In this document: positions 8,948 to 17,900 of the stretch, piece after piece
How positions within the stretch are numbered: the first letter of the stretch is position 1
How the letters are laid out: the number at the start of each line of letters is the position of its first letter
Assembly: GCA_938010615.1 (NCBI GenBank)
Contig: CALLUY010000138.1
Span: 1-36,631, forward strand
DNA: 36,631 bases
Source: an uncultured Pirellulaceae bacterium
Lineage (GTDB): Bacteria > Planctomycetota > Planctomycetia > Pirellulales > Pirellulaceae
Reading direction: 5' to 3'
The notes under the pieces: generated by a model
What the model was told of the DNA's origin: nothing
What the model saw: the letters and a program-made list of their open reading frames with translations, nothing else
Databases searched by the model: none
Position numbers and translations under genes: made by a program

Positions 8948-10281
8948 TCCGCACGGTCGCTTGGCATGAGTTCTGGTTTACGGTTCGAAAGAAATCGTAC
9001 TATCTAGTAACCCTTGGGATGCCGCTGTTGGTCCTAGGATACCTTGGCATCATCACGCTGATTGTTTTGATGATGGTCCCAGGCGAGATCAGTAAAATGA
9101 ACATGCCAACTGGCATTGTCGATCAATCTGGAATCTTGACTGCCGCTGGAGCACCTTTGGCCGACGCACCGATCGGTGAAGAGGTTGAAGTCGAACTCGA
9201 CAATTTTGCGGAAGAAATACCGGAAGAGCTGCGGAAGCTGGCGGGTGATACCAAGTTGAAAAGCGAAAGTAATCGCAAAGTCATCTTGCTGGAGAATATA
9301 GATTCTGGACGCCCGAGTTTGGAAGACAAAACGTGGAAAGGAATCGTCGTCATTCCGGACGACTATATTGAATCCGGGAAAGTCGAAGTCTACACACGCC
9401 GCAGCGATCTGTTTGGTTCAGCACTGAAAACAGGTTGGATTTCGCAGATGCTTCGCAAAGAGATCCTTAAGAAAACGACGCTTACCGAAAATGAAGTCGA
9501 TCGGATTCGCAATTTTGCATCTCCGACTGAGTATGAAATTAACGAACAAGGTGAATTCGAAGAAGTTAACCTGCTTTCTAAAGGACTGTCGCTTGGAATT
9601 CCGTTAGCTGTCGCGGGACTGCTTGTTCTTGCCCTGATGATGAATGCAAGTGCATTGCTCGCTTCCATCGCCGAGGAAAAAGAGAACAAGGTGATGGAAG
9701 TCATCGTTTCTTCAGTCTCTTCAGATCAGCTGCTGTTTGGTAAAGTTCTAGGGATCGTTTGCGCGGGGTTGTTGCAGATTACGATCTGGATGGCGATGGT
9801 CTCGATCATTCCAATCATTTTGCAAACGGCGATGAATGAATTTGTTGACTACGATGTGAACCTTCTGCAACTCGCGATCAGCGGGATCTTTATGGTGACC
9901 GGGTTTATGTTCTACGGAAGCTTGCTCGCTGGAATGGGGTCGCTGGGATCGACTTACAAAGACTGCCAGCAGCTTTCGGCAGCCGTCATCATTTGCGCGT
10001 GCGTACCGATGATGTTTTTCCACGCATTCCTTTCGGACCCAAATACGATCGCCCCGCGAACATTGTCGATGATTCCTTTTTTCTCTCCGGTTGGGATGAC
10101 GTTGCGGCTCGGATCGGGCGATGTCGCGATGTGGGAAGTGGGACTTTCGTTTTTGATTTTGGTCGTTGCAACATGGTTCGCAGTTAAAATTGCTGCGAGG
10201 CTTTTCCGGGCTGGAACGTTGATGCGTGGAAAGATACCAGGCATCCGTGAGATCTGGAAAGTTCTGATTCAGGGCTCCTGA
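8944..10281 (+). CDS. ABC-2 type permease, NatB-like
   Basis: The 445-residue product has one N-terminal membrane helix (about residues 22-45), a large extracytoplasmic domain (about 50-215) rich in charged residues, and then about five or six helices (about 220-420). This is the ABC2_membrane_3 / NatB layout. SIAEEKENKVMEVIVSSVSS is the conserved coupling segment of this family (the E-K-E-x-x-x-xME motif). It follows the ATPase gene with a 4-base overlap and is therefore its dedicated membrane partner. Start ATG at 8944 is fixed by that overlap. Substrate unknown. Confidence 0.92.
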   Translation: MIRTVAWHEFWFTVRKKSYYLVTLGMPLLVLGYLGIITLIVLMMVPGEISKMNMPTGIVDQSGILTAAGAPLADAPIGEEVEVELDNFAEEIPEELRKLAGDTKLKSESNRKVILLENIDSGRPSLEDKTWKGIVVIPDDYIESGKVEVYTRRSDLFGSALKTGWISQMLRKEILKKTTLTENEVDRIRNFASPTEYEINEQGEFEEVNLLSKGLSLGIPLAVAGLLVLALMMNASALLASIAEEKENKVMEVIVSSVSSDQLLFGKVLGIVCAGLLQITIWMAMVSIIPIILQTAMNEFVDYDVNLLQLAISGIFMVTGFMFYGSLLAGMGSLGSTYKDCQQLSAAVIICACVPMMFFHAFLSDPNTIAPRTLSMIPFFSPVGMTLRLGSGDVAMWEVGLSFLILVVATWFAVKIAARLFRAGTLMRGKIPGIREIWKVLIQGS

Positions 10282-10385
10282 AGACGCCCTCTTGGCACAA
10301 CCATTTTCGAAAATATGATCTCAGCTATAAATTCTGCAGCCGGGATCTATTTTTCCCGCATCAAACCAAGCAAATGGATAGATAG

Positions 10386-10586
10386 ATGGCAAGCAAATCT
10401 CAGTGCCTCGTGATCGTCTCTGATTCTGGTGAATCGTGGTCGCTCAATGGTGACAATCAAAATTCGGACGACAAAAATGAATTGCTTCCCAGTCTGCTCG
10501 CGGACGGCTGGAAAGTTGAAAGTGTGACTCCGGGCTCCGGCGCCAAAGACGACACTTCATACTGGTTGGTATTGATATCGAAGTAA
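10386..10586 (+). CDS. small hypothetical protein, 66 residues, DUF4177-like
   Basis: The product is soluble with no signal peptide. Its second half (LLADGWKVESVTPGSG, then SYWLVLISK) has the short helix followed by GW-x-V-x-S(V) and a final beta strand, reminiscent of DUF4177 and related small alpha/beta proteins; the match is by eye and tentative. It lies 104 bases after the permease and 98 bases before the DNA ligase-like gene on the same strand. The region upstream contains a 12-bp perfect palindrome (ATTTTCGAAAAT). Codon use resembles the neighbours, which supports it being real. Function unknown. Confidence 0.6.
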   Translation: MASKSQCLVIVSDSGESWSLNGDNQNSDDKNELLPSLLADGWKVESVTPGSGAKDDTSYWLVLISK

Positions 10587-10684
10587 CTTCTACGCTCAAT
10601 TTCGACGGAAGAATGATCTTGAGGCAGTTTCTGGCTACAATCTGACGGTCATTTTCTTTCACTTCCACCATGCACGGAATTCTC

Positions 10685-12166
10685 ATGAGCGAACCATTGC
10701 TCGAACCGGGACTGATCGGAATCAAATTGGGATCCTACGGCGTAGGTGCCGGAACTTCGATCAATGACCCCAAGATCGTTCCGACGGTACAGAACTACAA
10801 ACGCCAAATCGCTTCCCGGATGTTTCCGCTAGGAAGGCGAGACATCGATCGCAAAGTTGCCGATGCAGAATATTTTGTCAGCCGAAAGATCGATGGCGAA
10901 TTTACGGTTTGCGTCTATCGAGACGGCCAACTCTATAGCGTCAATCCCGGCGGAACGGTTCGCACCGGCATGCCGTGGCAGGAGGAAGCTCTTGACGTTT
11001 TAAAAACGGCAAACATCCAGTCGGCATTGATCGCTGGCGAATTACACAAAGTCATCGATGACGATCGGCGTTGTCGTGTGCACGATGTCGTCAGTTCTGC
11101 CAGACAACCGAAATCAGAAGACGATCTTCAGCGGCTACATTTCGCGGTGTTTGACCTGATTTCCATCGACGGAGAAACGGTCGATCAACCATATGAACAA
11201 ACTTGGTCGAAAATAGAAGAACTGTTTTCGGGCGGCGATAAAATCAAACCCGTCGAAACGGTCAAAGTAAAAGGCCGCAAGGAAGTTCAACGCAAATTTG
11301 ATCAATGGGTCGATCACGAAAAGGCTGAAGGCATTGTTGTCCGCAGTGACGTTGCTGGAAACTTCAAAATTAAGCCACTGCACACTCTCGATGCTCTGGT
11401 TCTTGGTTTCACCGAATCAACTGACGATCGCGAAGGCATGATGCACGACCTTCTCCTTGGTGTCGTTCGCGAAGACGGAGCGATTCAAGTCATGTGCCGG
11501 GTCGGTGGAGGGTTTTCTGACGAAGACCGACGCGAGATGTTAAGCGATCTGAAAGATATGGTTGTCGAAAGTGAATATGCCGAAGTCAACTCGGATCACG
11601 TGGCCTATCAAATGGTCAGCCCAAAGTGGGTTGTCGAAATCAATTGCCTCGACATCATCTCGCAAAACACGCGAGGCGGTCCGATCAATCGAATGGTGCT
11701 GAATTGGAACAAGGAAACTAACGCCTACGAAGTGGTCCGACGATTACCACTGGTCAGTGTCATCTCGCCTCAATTTGTACGCGTCCGAGAGGACAAGTCT
11801 TTCAACAAGGACGACGTTCGGATCGCTCAAATCACGAGCGTCGTGCCAGTTCAGAAAGTCGATGTTAACGCAACCGAACTGCAACTCGCCAAATCATCGA
11901 TCATGAAACGAGAGGTCTACACGAAGACTCTCAAAGGCAAGCTGATGGTTCGCAAATTCCTGATGTGGAAAACCAACAAGGAGAACGAAGGTTCGGAATA
12001 CCCGTCCTACGTTGTCCACTTCACTGACTACAGTCCAGGACGAAAAGTTCCAATGGATCGTGAAGTCAGAATTTCCAACTCAGAGGAACAGATCAACGAA
12101 CTGTTCGAACAGCTGAAAAAGGAAAACATCAAAAAGGGCTGGAGCATTCACGAAGCCGAAGCTTAA
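10685..12166 (+). CDS. ATP-dependent DNA ligase family protein with extra C-terminal domain
   Basis: The nucleotidyltransferase core is complete: motif I SRKIDGEF with the adenylated lysine about residue 68, AGELHKV with the metal-binding glutamate, FAVFDLISIDG (motif IIIa), AEGIVVRS (motif IV) and FKIKPLHTLDALVLGF (motif V). An OB-fold-like part follows (CRVGGGFSDEDRREML, then PKWVVEINCLDI), as in ATP-dependent DNA ligases. Motif I lacks the usual arginine of KxDGxR, having phenylalanine instead. A further stretch of roughly 130 residues beyond the OB fold has no family I recognise. The ATG at 10685 (ACGGA upstream) is preferred; an in-frame ATG at 10670 would add five residues. Nick sealing in a repair setting is likely, but RNA or other end-joining substrates are possible. 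No Ku or LigD partner gene is nearby. Confidence 0.85.
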   Translation: MSEPLLEPGLIGIKLGSYGVGAGTSINDPKIVPTVQNYKRQIASRMFPLGRRDIDRKVADAEYFVSRKIDGEFTVCVYRDGQLYSVNPGGTVRTGMPWQEEALDVLKTANIQSALIAGELHKVIDDDRRCRVHDVVSSARQPKSEDDLQRLHFAVFDLISIDGETVDQPYEQTWSKIEELFSGGDKIKPVETVKVKGRKEVQRKFDQWVDHEKAEGIVVRSDVAGNFKIKPLHTLDALVLGFTESTDDREGMMHDLLLGVVREDGAIQVMCRVGGGFSDEDRREMLSDLKDMVVESEYAEVNSDHVAYQMVSPKWVVEINCLDIISQNTRGGPINRMVLNWNKETNAYEVVRRLPLVSVISPQFVRVREDKSFNKDDVRIAQITSVVPVQKVDVNATELQLAKSSIMKREVYTKTLKGKLMVRKFLMWKTNKENEGSEYPSYVVHFTDYSPGRKVPMDREVRISNSEEQINELFEQLKKENIKKGWSIHEAEA

Positions 12167-12178
12167 CAGCTGCACACG

Positions 12179-12212
12179 TTGTCGCTCGGTTCTCCGAACC
12201 GATAGCGTGCAA
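12179..12212. terminator. hairpin between convergent ligase and outer-membrane genes
   Basis: CGGTTC-TCC-GAACCG (12187-12201... centre 12193-12195) is extended outward by CGCT/AGCG with a two-base bulge and TTG/CAA. It lies in the 50 bases between two convergent stop codons, where a shared terminator is expected, but there is no T-run on either strand. Confidence 0.4.
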
Positions 12213-12216
12213 CGAT

Positions 12217-13044
12217 CTAGAATTCAAACCGCATACCCATGAACAGATCGTGAGCATTGTAGGTACTGTTGTCTTGAAGTACGCCAAGTTGAGTCACTTC
12301 CAAATCCGTGGTCGAGAAATATCGGTACTCGACGTAGAAATTTGCTCTTTCAGTCAACTGCAATGAAACACCACCGATTGGCTGCCACGCGAACGAACCA
12401 GAATTTGCCAACTCAACGCCACTGTTTCGACTGAAGTCTGCGTCCACGTATGCATATCCAATTCCAATACCCACGTAAGGTTTCAGGAACTCAGAGGGAA
12501 CTTCGATGTCAATGATGAAGTTTTTCATGATCGACAGAACGCGAACTTCTCCGGTCAGCGGCTCGGGAATGACTGCGGGAAGGACGTCCGCACTGGATTC
12601 GTTTGAACGGTAGGTAAACTCAAATTCGCTACGCAGTCGTGTGCTATGACGACGTCCGTAGGCGATACCAACGGCGAAATCATCATCAAAGACGTCGCCG
12701 CCGTCGGCATCTGATCCAAACCCGACAATGCGGTTCCAACCACCAAACACACTGGCCGTCAGCTCAAAGTCCGGTGCAAATAGTCCCGCCAATGGGCGGG
12801 TCTCGTTGAAAGCATAGGTCGAGTCGCGATTGAATCTTCCACGGTTATCAAAAGTTGGAATGATTCGTCCAGCTCCACCTCGAACCCGCTGGGCGACTCG
12901 GCGAGCAGGTCCAACATTCGATGGCGCAACCATCGAAGACGCAAAGCCGTCACCCATCGAATAGCTCACTTGGCCATCGGCGAGCGAACAACATGCGTTG
13001 AGGAACAGGGCAGCGAGAAAACAGACGGTGGTGTTCAATTTCAT
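12217..13044 (-). CDS. outer membrane beta-barrel protein
   Basis: The 275-residue product has a signal peptide (MKLNTTVCFLAALFLNACCSLADG, cleavage probably near residue 24). From about residue 90 it shows amphipathic beta strands of alternating hydrophobic residues: FELTASVFGGWN, DFAVGIAYGRR, LRSEFEFTYRS, VRVLSIMKNFIIDI, LKPYVGIGIGYAYVDA, FAWQPIGGVSLQLTERANFYVEYRYFS, ending HDLFMGMRFEF with a terminal phenylalanine, the usual beta-barrel signature. This looks like an 8-stranded OmpA/OmpW-type barrel (OMP_b-brl class). The pattern supports an outer membrane in this organism. LNACC could also be read as a lipobox, so lipidation at Cys18 or Cys19 is an alternative. It is divergent from the next secreted protein gene; ligand unknown. 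Confidence 0.8.
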   Translation of the reverse strand: MKLNTTVCFLAALFLNACCSLADGQVSYSMGDGFASSMVAPSNVGPARRVAQRVRGGAGRIIPTFDNRGRFNRDSTYAFNETRPLAGLFAPDFELTASVFGGWNRIVGFGSDADGGDVFDDDFAVGIAYGRRHSTRLRSEFEFTYRSNESSADVLPAVIPEPLTGEVRVLSIMKNFIIDIEVPSEFLKPYVGIGIGYAYVDADFSRNSGVELANSGSFAWQPIGGVSLQLTERANFYVEYRYFSTTDLEVTQLGVLQDNSTYNAHDLFMGMRFEF

Positions 13045-13416
13045 GGCAGAGTCAACGTGACCAGATCAATGAGTAGTTTGCGTACTTTCGCTACTGTCGT
13101 CGCAACTGCACATCAAGCTGTGGCACACTCTTCGGAAGCTTCAGACACAACGCATTGCTGAAGGTCAACTTCTTTGTATCAGCTTGGCTAATCGGTAAAC
13201 CCGAAGCTCATTTTCGTTGACCGGCTCCAGAGTTTCCCGGGTCATGTCGCTTTTAAAAGTGCTGTCACAAATGTTAAGCGAGGTAAGGAGAAAGAGTTTT
13301 TCCGATTATCCCAGATTTTACGAAAGACCAAGGCTTGCCGGTTCCGATAACTTTTCAGACGCGACAAATGCAATGCGCTTTCGCTGCGTAACTCAGTTTA
13401 AGGACAGGACGATCCG
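13045..13416. other. divergent intergenic region between two envelope genes
   Basis: The 372 bases between divergent starts should hold both promoters. A 10-bp perfect palindrome (CTTTTAAAAG, about 13251-13260) and the sequence TTTCCCGGGT (about 13236) are visible; the latter also occurs near 18490, upstream of another plus-strand gene. Neither is convincing alone. The plus-strand gene has AAGGACAGGACG as its ribosome-binding region. Confidence 0.35.
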
Positions 13417-14781
13417 ATGTTTTCCCCCAAAACAAAACACACGCTATTCGCTTTAACGCTTGCGATGGCGACGATATCCGCCGCAAATGTGGATGCTCAG
13501 AACACTGCATCAGCACAGTATCAAGCTAGAGTGGCTGCAATGCAGCAGGCTCAAGCCCGAGCCCAAATGCAGGTTCAACAGGTAGAGCCTCAACAGATTC
13601 GCGTTGCATCAAACGAACAGCAACGCGTCATTCGACAAGTTGTGCCGGCACAATCTGCCAGCACGCCAGTTCGAACGGCACCAGTTCGATCAGCCAGAAC
13701 GTACCAACCGCGTCACACGCGAACGGCTCAGCTGATTACCGAAGGAAGTATTGTCGACGGCGGCGCTCCAATCATGGGAGAGACAGTTTTGTCTCAGCCG
13801 ATCATGGGCGGCAATGTCATCAGTGCACCAATGGAATCAGAAGTCGTTTACGGCAACGAAGTCGACCTGAGTGGATGCGACTCGTGCGGAGACTCTGGAA
13901 GTTACTTTACTGACGACTGCTGCGGACGTGGCGGTTGCCCAGATAACGCTCCTTGCTGGAGCGGTCCGCTGGGAAGAGCTTTGCGAAGTGGTAGTTACTT
14001 CTTCGGAGCAACAGCTTTTCGTCATCCCGCTTACACAAGCCCTGTTGGGACAGACTTGATTCACGATTGTAATTTTGGAGCTTACTACGGTTTCAACTTT
14101 GGAATTCCGCTATGCCGTCTATTTTGTGGTCGGCTATCGGGACAATTCGGAATGCGAAGCGTTCAATCGAATTTCGGCGGCAATGAGTTCTCAGACGTAG
14201 GCCGTGATCAACTTTTCATCACAGCCGGTCTCTACCGTCGAGTCGACTATGGATTGCAAGCTGGATTGGTCATCGACGTGTTGGCCGAAGAGTTTTTCGC
14301 CGAATCCGATGTCGCACAGCTTCGTGGAGAAGTTAGCTGGGCATATCCTACCGGAGCAGCTCTTGGATTCCGATTCACAAGCAGTCAGCAGAGCGATTCC
14401 AGCTCAGGTACTTTTAGTGGCACGCCATTTAGCGGTTTCGCTACCACAACGGACGAAAACTATCGCATCTTCTTGCGGAAGGCAGTCGCCACAGGTGGAT
14501 GGGAAGAAATCTTTGCAGGATGGACCAGTGAAGAACACTTCGCTATTGGAGCGGACTTTGATCTTCCGGTTGCTCAATACATGGCCTTGCAAGCGGGAGT
14601 CGCTTATTACCTCAGCGATGAGGGAGCTCCGAACACAAACCTCGGGTCAACGCGAGTGGAAGACTCTTTCAACATCTACGTCGGATTCGCGTTCCGTCCT
14701 CAAGGTCGAGATTACTATCGGTCATACGATCGTCCATTGTTGCCAGTTGCTGATAACTGCACGATGCTGATTCGTCGATAG
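13417..14781 (+). CDS. secreted planctomycete beta-barrel-like protein with Gln- and Cys-rich N-terminal region
   Basis: The 454-residue product starts with a signal peptide (to about VDAQ, residue 28), then a Gln/Ala/Arg-rich low-complexity stretch (about 30-105), then short Gly/Met repeats (GGAPIMGETV, QPIMGGNVIS) and a Cys cluster (about 150-190: CDSC, CC, C, C). The remainder (about 190-435) alternates strands such as YYGFNFGIPLCRLFCGRLSGQFGMRS, LFITAGLYRRVDYGLQAGLVIDVL and QYMALQAGVAYYLS, consistent with a beta-barrel or beta-sandwich in the outer envelope. I believe it belongs to a planctomycete-restricted secreted family but cannot name it safely. Cys-rich and GG(x)IMGG-like segments resemble those of the YTV protein encoded convergently downstream; the two share a bidirectional terminator. 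Role in the wall or outer membrane is inferred. Confidence 0.75.
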   Translation: MFSPKTKHTLFALTLAMATISAANVDAQNTASAQYQARVAAMQQAQARAQMQVQQVEPQQIRVASNEQQRVIRQVVPAQSASTPVRTAPVRSARTYQPRHTRTAQLITEGSIVDGGAPIMGETVLSQPIMGGNVISAPMESEVVYGNEVDLSGCDSCGDSGSYFTDDCCGRGGCPDNAPCWSGPLGRALRSGSYFFGATAFRHPAYTSPVGTDLIHDCNFGAYYGFNFGIPLCRLFCGRLSGQFGMRSVQSNFGGNEFSDVGRDQLFITAGLYRRVDYGLQAGLVIDVLAEEFFAESDVAQLRGEVSWAYPTGAALGFRFTSSQQSDSSSGTFSGTPFSGFATTTDENYRIFLRKAVATGGWEEIFAGWTSEEHFAIGADFDLPVAQYMALQAGVAYYLSDEGAPNTNLGSTRVEDSFNIYVGFAFRPQGRDYYRSYDRPLLPVADNCTMLIRR

Positions 14782-14846
14782 TGATTGAGTTGCAAATCAA
14801 GTATCGCTTCGGATTGTGACTTAATCAAAACTCAAGATACCAAAGA

Positions 14847-14877
14847 AAAGGGCGTGTCCAGAATGGACACGCCCTTT
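14847..14877. terminator. bidirectional terminator between convergent envelope genes
   Basis: A 13-bp perfect stem (AAAGGGCGTGTCC / GGACACGCCCTTT) closes a 5-base loop (AGAAT). Reading rightward it ends in TTTATTTAT; reading leftward the A-rich flank (caaagaaaag) supplies the T-run. It lies 66 bases after the plus-strand stop and 42 bases beyond the end of the minus-strand repeat-protein gene, so it can serve both. Confidence 0.9.
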
Positions 14878-14918
14878 ATTTATCAATGTTCGTCTGATGT
14901 TTTCACATCAGATTCGCA

Positions 14919-17900
14919 CTAGTTGCAACCGCAGCGTGAACGACGGCTACCAAGACGGCAACCCTTGAACAAACGGCAACCGCCACCAAGACGTGAACCG
15001 AGGCCAGCACCAGCACCACAACCGCCAGCAGCACCGCCACCAACGCTTACGTAGCTTCCAGCACCACCAGAAACAGCAGCAGCAACTGGAGCACCGAATG
15101 AAGCACCGTAAGATGCACCATCAAGAACTGCACCAGCTGAACCAGCACCACCGTCGATGATTGCGCCACCATTAACAGGAGCTCCGAATGAGCCTCCGTC
15201 CATGATCGCACCACCAACAGGAGCACCCATAACGCCACCGTCCATGATAGCTCCACCGACAGGAGCGCCCATGACGCCACCATCGATAACAGAACCACCC
15301 ATGCCACCATCAATGACAGTTCCGCCCATTGCTGGAGCAGACATCATTGCTGGAGCAGCCATAGATGCACCACAGCCACTGTTGACAACAACAGGAACTG
15401 AGATGGTCTTAGGAACACGTGTGCATACCTGGTAAGGAACTTGCTCAGTGTAAGTCTCTGGAACCTGAACTGTGAAGTTCCGGGTACGAGTCTGTGGCTG
15501 AGAAGTCATTACTGTAACGGTACGTGTGCGAGTCTGTGGAACCTGTACTGTGTAAGGAACTTCGCGTGTGCGAGTTTCTTGACGTGATTTCTGAACAGCA
15601 ACTGTACGAGACTTAGTTTCAGTCTTGTAAGTTGTGAAAGGAACCGTACGAGTACGAGTTTCAAGACGAGTTTTAGTAACGTTGTACGTACGAGTACGAG
15701 TTTCAGAGCGTTGCTTCTGAACAGCAACAGTCCGCTGACGAGTCTCAGTACGCTGACGAGTAACAGGAACTGTACGAGTACGAGTTTCAGTGCGTGTGCG
15801 CTGAACAGGTACCTGACGTGTACGAGCTTCTGTCTTCATCTTTGTAACAGCAACAGTACGAGTGCGTGTCTCAAGACGAGTACGCTGAACTGGAACCTGA
15901 CGAGTACGAGTCTCAGTTCGTGACTTCTGAACTTGAGTTGTACGCTGACGAGTTTCCATCTTCGTGCGAGTTACTGGAACCTGACGAGTACGAGTTTCAG
16001 TGCGAGTACGCTGAACTGGAACAGTACGTGTCTTAGTTTCAACGCGAGTACGCTGAACAGGAACTTGACGAGTACGAGTTTCAGTCTTCATACGCTGAAC
16101 TGGAACCTGACGAGTACGAGTTTCCATGCGAGTGCGAGTTACTGGAGTCGTACGAGTACGAGTTTCAGTTCTGCAACGCTGTACAGCAACCATACGTTGA
16201 CGAGTCTCAGTACGGTAAGAAGTTTGGTTAACCATGCGAGTCTGAGTCTGAGGAACGTTAACAGTCACATTGTATGTGTACTGCTGTGGAACCTGACGAT
16301 TCATTGTCACTTGGTAAGGAACTTGCTGCTGAACGCGACGTGGAACGTAAACGCGAGTAGTAACAGTCTGGTAAGAAGGACCACAACCGCCGCCACTTAC
16401 AACAGCACCGCCGCCGTAAGAACCACCAGCTCCGCCAGCGAGAATTCCGCCGCCGAGAAGTCCGCCGCCAGAACCGCATCCACCGCCACAAGCTGATCCG
16501 CATCCACCACAGCTGCTTGCGCAACCACAGCTAGAGCAACCACAGCTTGAACGTGCACGACATCCGCCACCACCAAGAAGGCCACATCCGCCGCCGCCGA
16601 AGATTCCTCCGCCGCCGCCGAGACCAGCACCACCGCTAACAACTCCGCCGCCACCGTAAGAAACAACACCGCTGTTTACAGGAACAACACGAGTTACGTT
16701 CTGGAATGAACCAGCATCAACGCACTGTGTGCGGTAACGAGTAACAGTGTAAGGCTGACAAACCATACGAGTCGCAGTTCGCTGCTGAGTTGTTGGAACC
16801 ATGACTGTGTAGTTCTGTGCGACCTGAGTCGTAACAGGAACTTGAACAGTGTAAGGCTGTGCAACTTGCTCAGTGTAAGGAACTTGAACTGTGTAGTTCG
16901 AAGTAACGTTTTCAGTGTAAGGAACGCTAACCTGGTACGACTGAGTGATGTTCTCAGTGTAAGGAACCTGAACTGTGTAGTTCTGGGCAACCATTTCCTG
17001 GTAAGGAACTGTAACCTGATAAGTTTGAGTAGTGTTCTCAGTGTATGGAACCTGAACTGTGTAGTTCTGAGTTGTCATTTCCGTGTAAGGAACTGAGACC
17101 TGGTAAGACTGAGTAACGTTTTCAGTGTATGGAACCTGAACTGTGTAGTTCTGAGTTGTCATTTCCTGGTAAGGAACGCTTACTTGATAGTTCTGAGAAA
17201 CATTCTCAGTGTAAGGAACCTGAACGTTGTAAGTCTGAGTAGTCATTTCAGTGTAAGGAACAGTAACCTGGAACGACTGAGTAGTGTTCTCAGTGTAAGG
17301 AACCTGAACCGTGTAGTTCTGAGTAACGTTCTCAGTGTAGGGAACCATAACTGTGTAGTTCTGAGAAACAGGCTCAGTGTAAGGAACGCTTACAGAGTAA
17401 GATTCTTCACGAGTCTGCTGAACAGGAACAGTTACGTTGTACTGCTGAGTGACATTTTCAGTGTAAGGCACTGTAACGCTGTAAGACTCAGTTCGTGTGC
17501 GTGGCTCAGACACCATGACGGTGTAGTTCTGAGTTTGCTGAACTGGAACTTGAACGTTCACAGTGTAATTCTGTGTGCGAGTTTCAGTACGCATACGAGT
17601 ACGTGTAACTGTTCGCATCTGAGTAGTCATTTGGCTTTGGTAGATCGTACGAGTTTCGTAACGAATTGATTGACCGCAGCATCCGCCGCCACCAACTGCA
17701 CCGCCATCGACGATACCGCCCATGACTGCACCACCGGCTGCGCCGATAACTTCTCCGCCGCCGACGATAGCTCCACCGTCAACCATGCCGCCGGACATCA
17801 TGCCAGCTCCACCGTCAACAACTCCGCCGCCGTATGAAACGCCGCTAGACATTCCATCGTATACCATTCCACCCGCGTTATACGGGTTAACTACAGAGCT

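Noticed and set aside
13231-13250. Shared TTTCCCGGGT sequence here and near 18490 as a common regulatory site
   Set aside because: Only about 10-13 bases match, the flanks differ, and the distance to the genes is not the same; chance cannot be excluded.
15933-16496. 187-codon open frame on the plus strand, Ser/Thr/Asn-rich
   Set aside because: It is the antisense shadow of the 42-bp Arg-type repeats; a multiple-of-three repeat keeps other frames open. No ribosome binding site or family.
17184-17669. 161-codon open frame on the plus strand with repeated LSVRN-like segments
   Set aside because: Antisense shadow of the YTV repeats for the same reason.
15157-17669. 42-bp repeats considered as a CRISPR array
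   Set aside because: Units are contiguous with no unique spacers and encode a continuous protein with a signal peptide.
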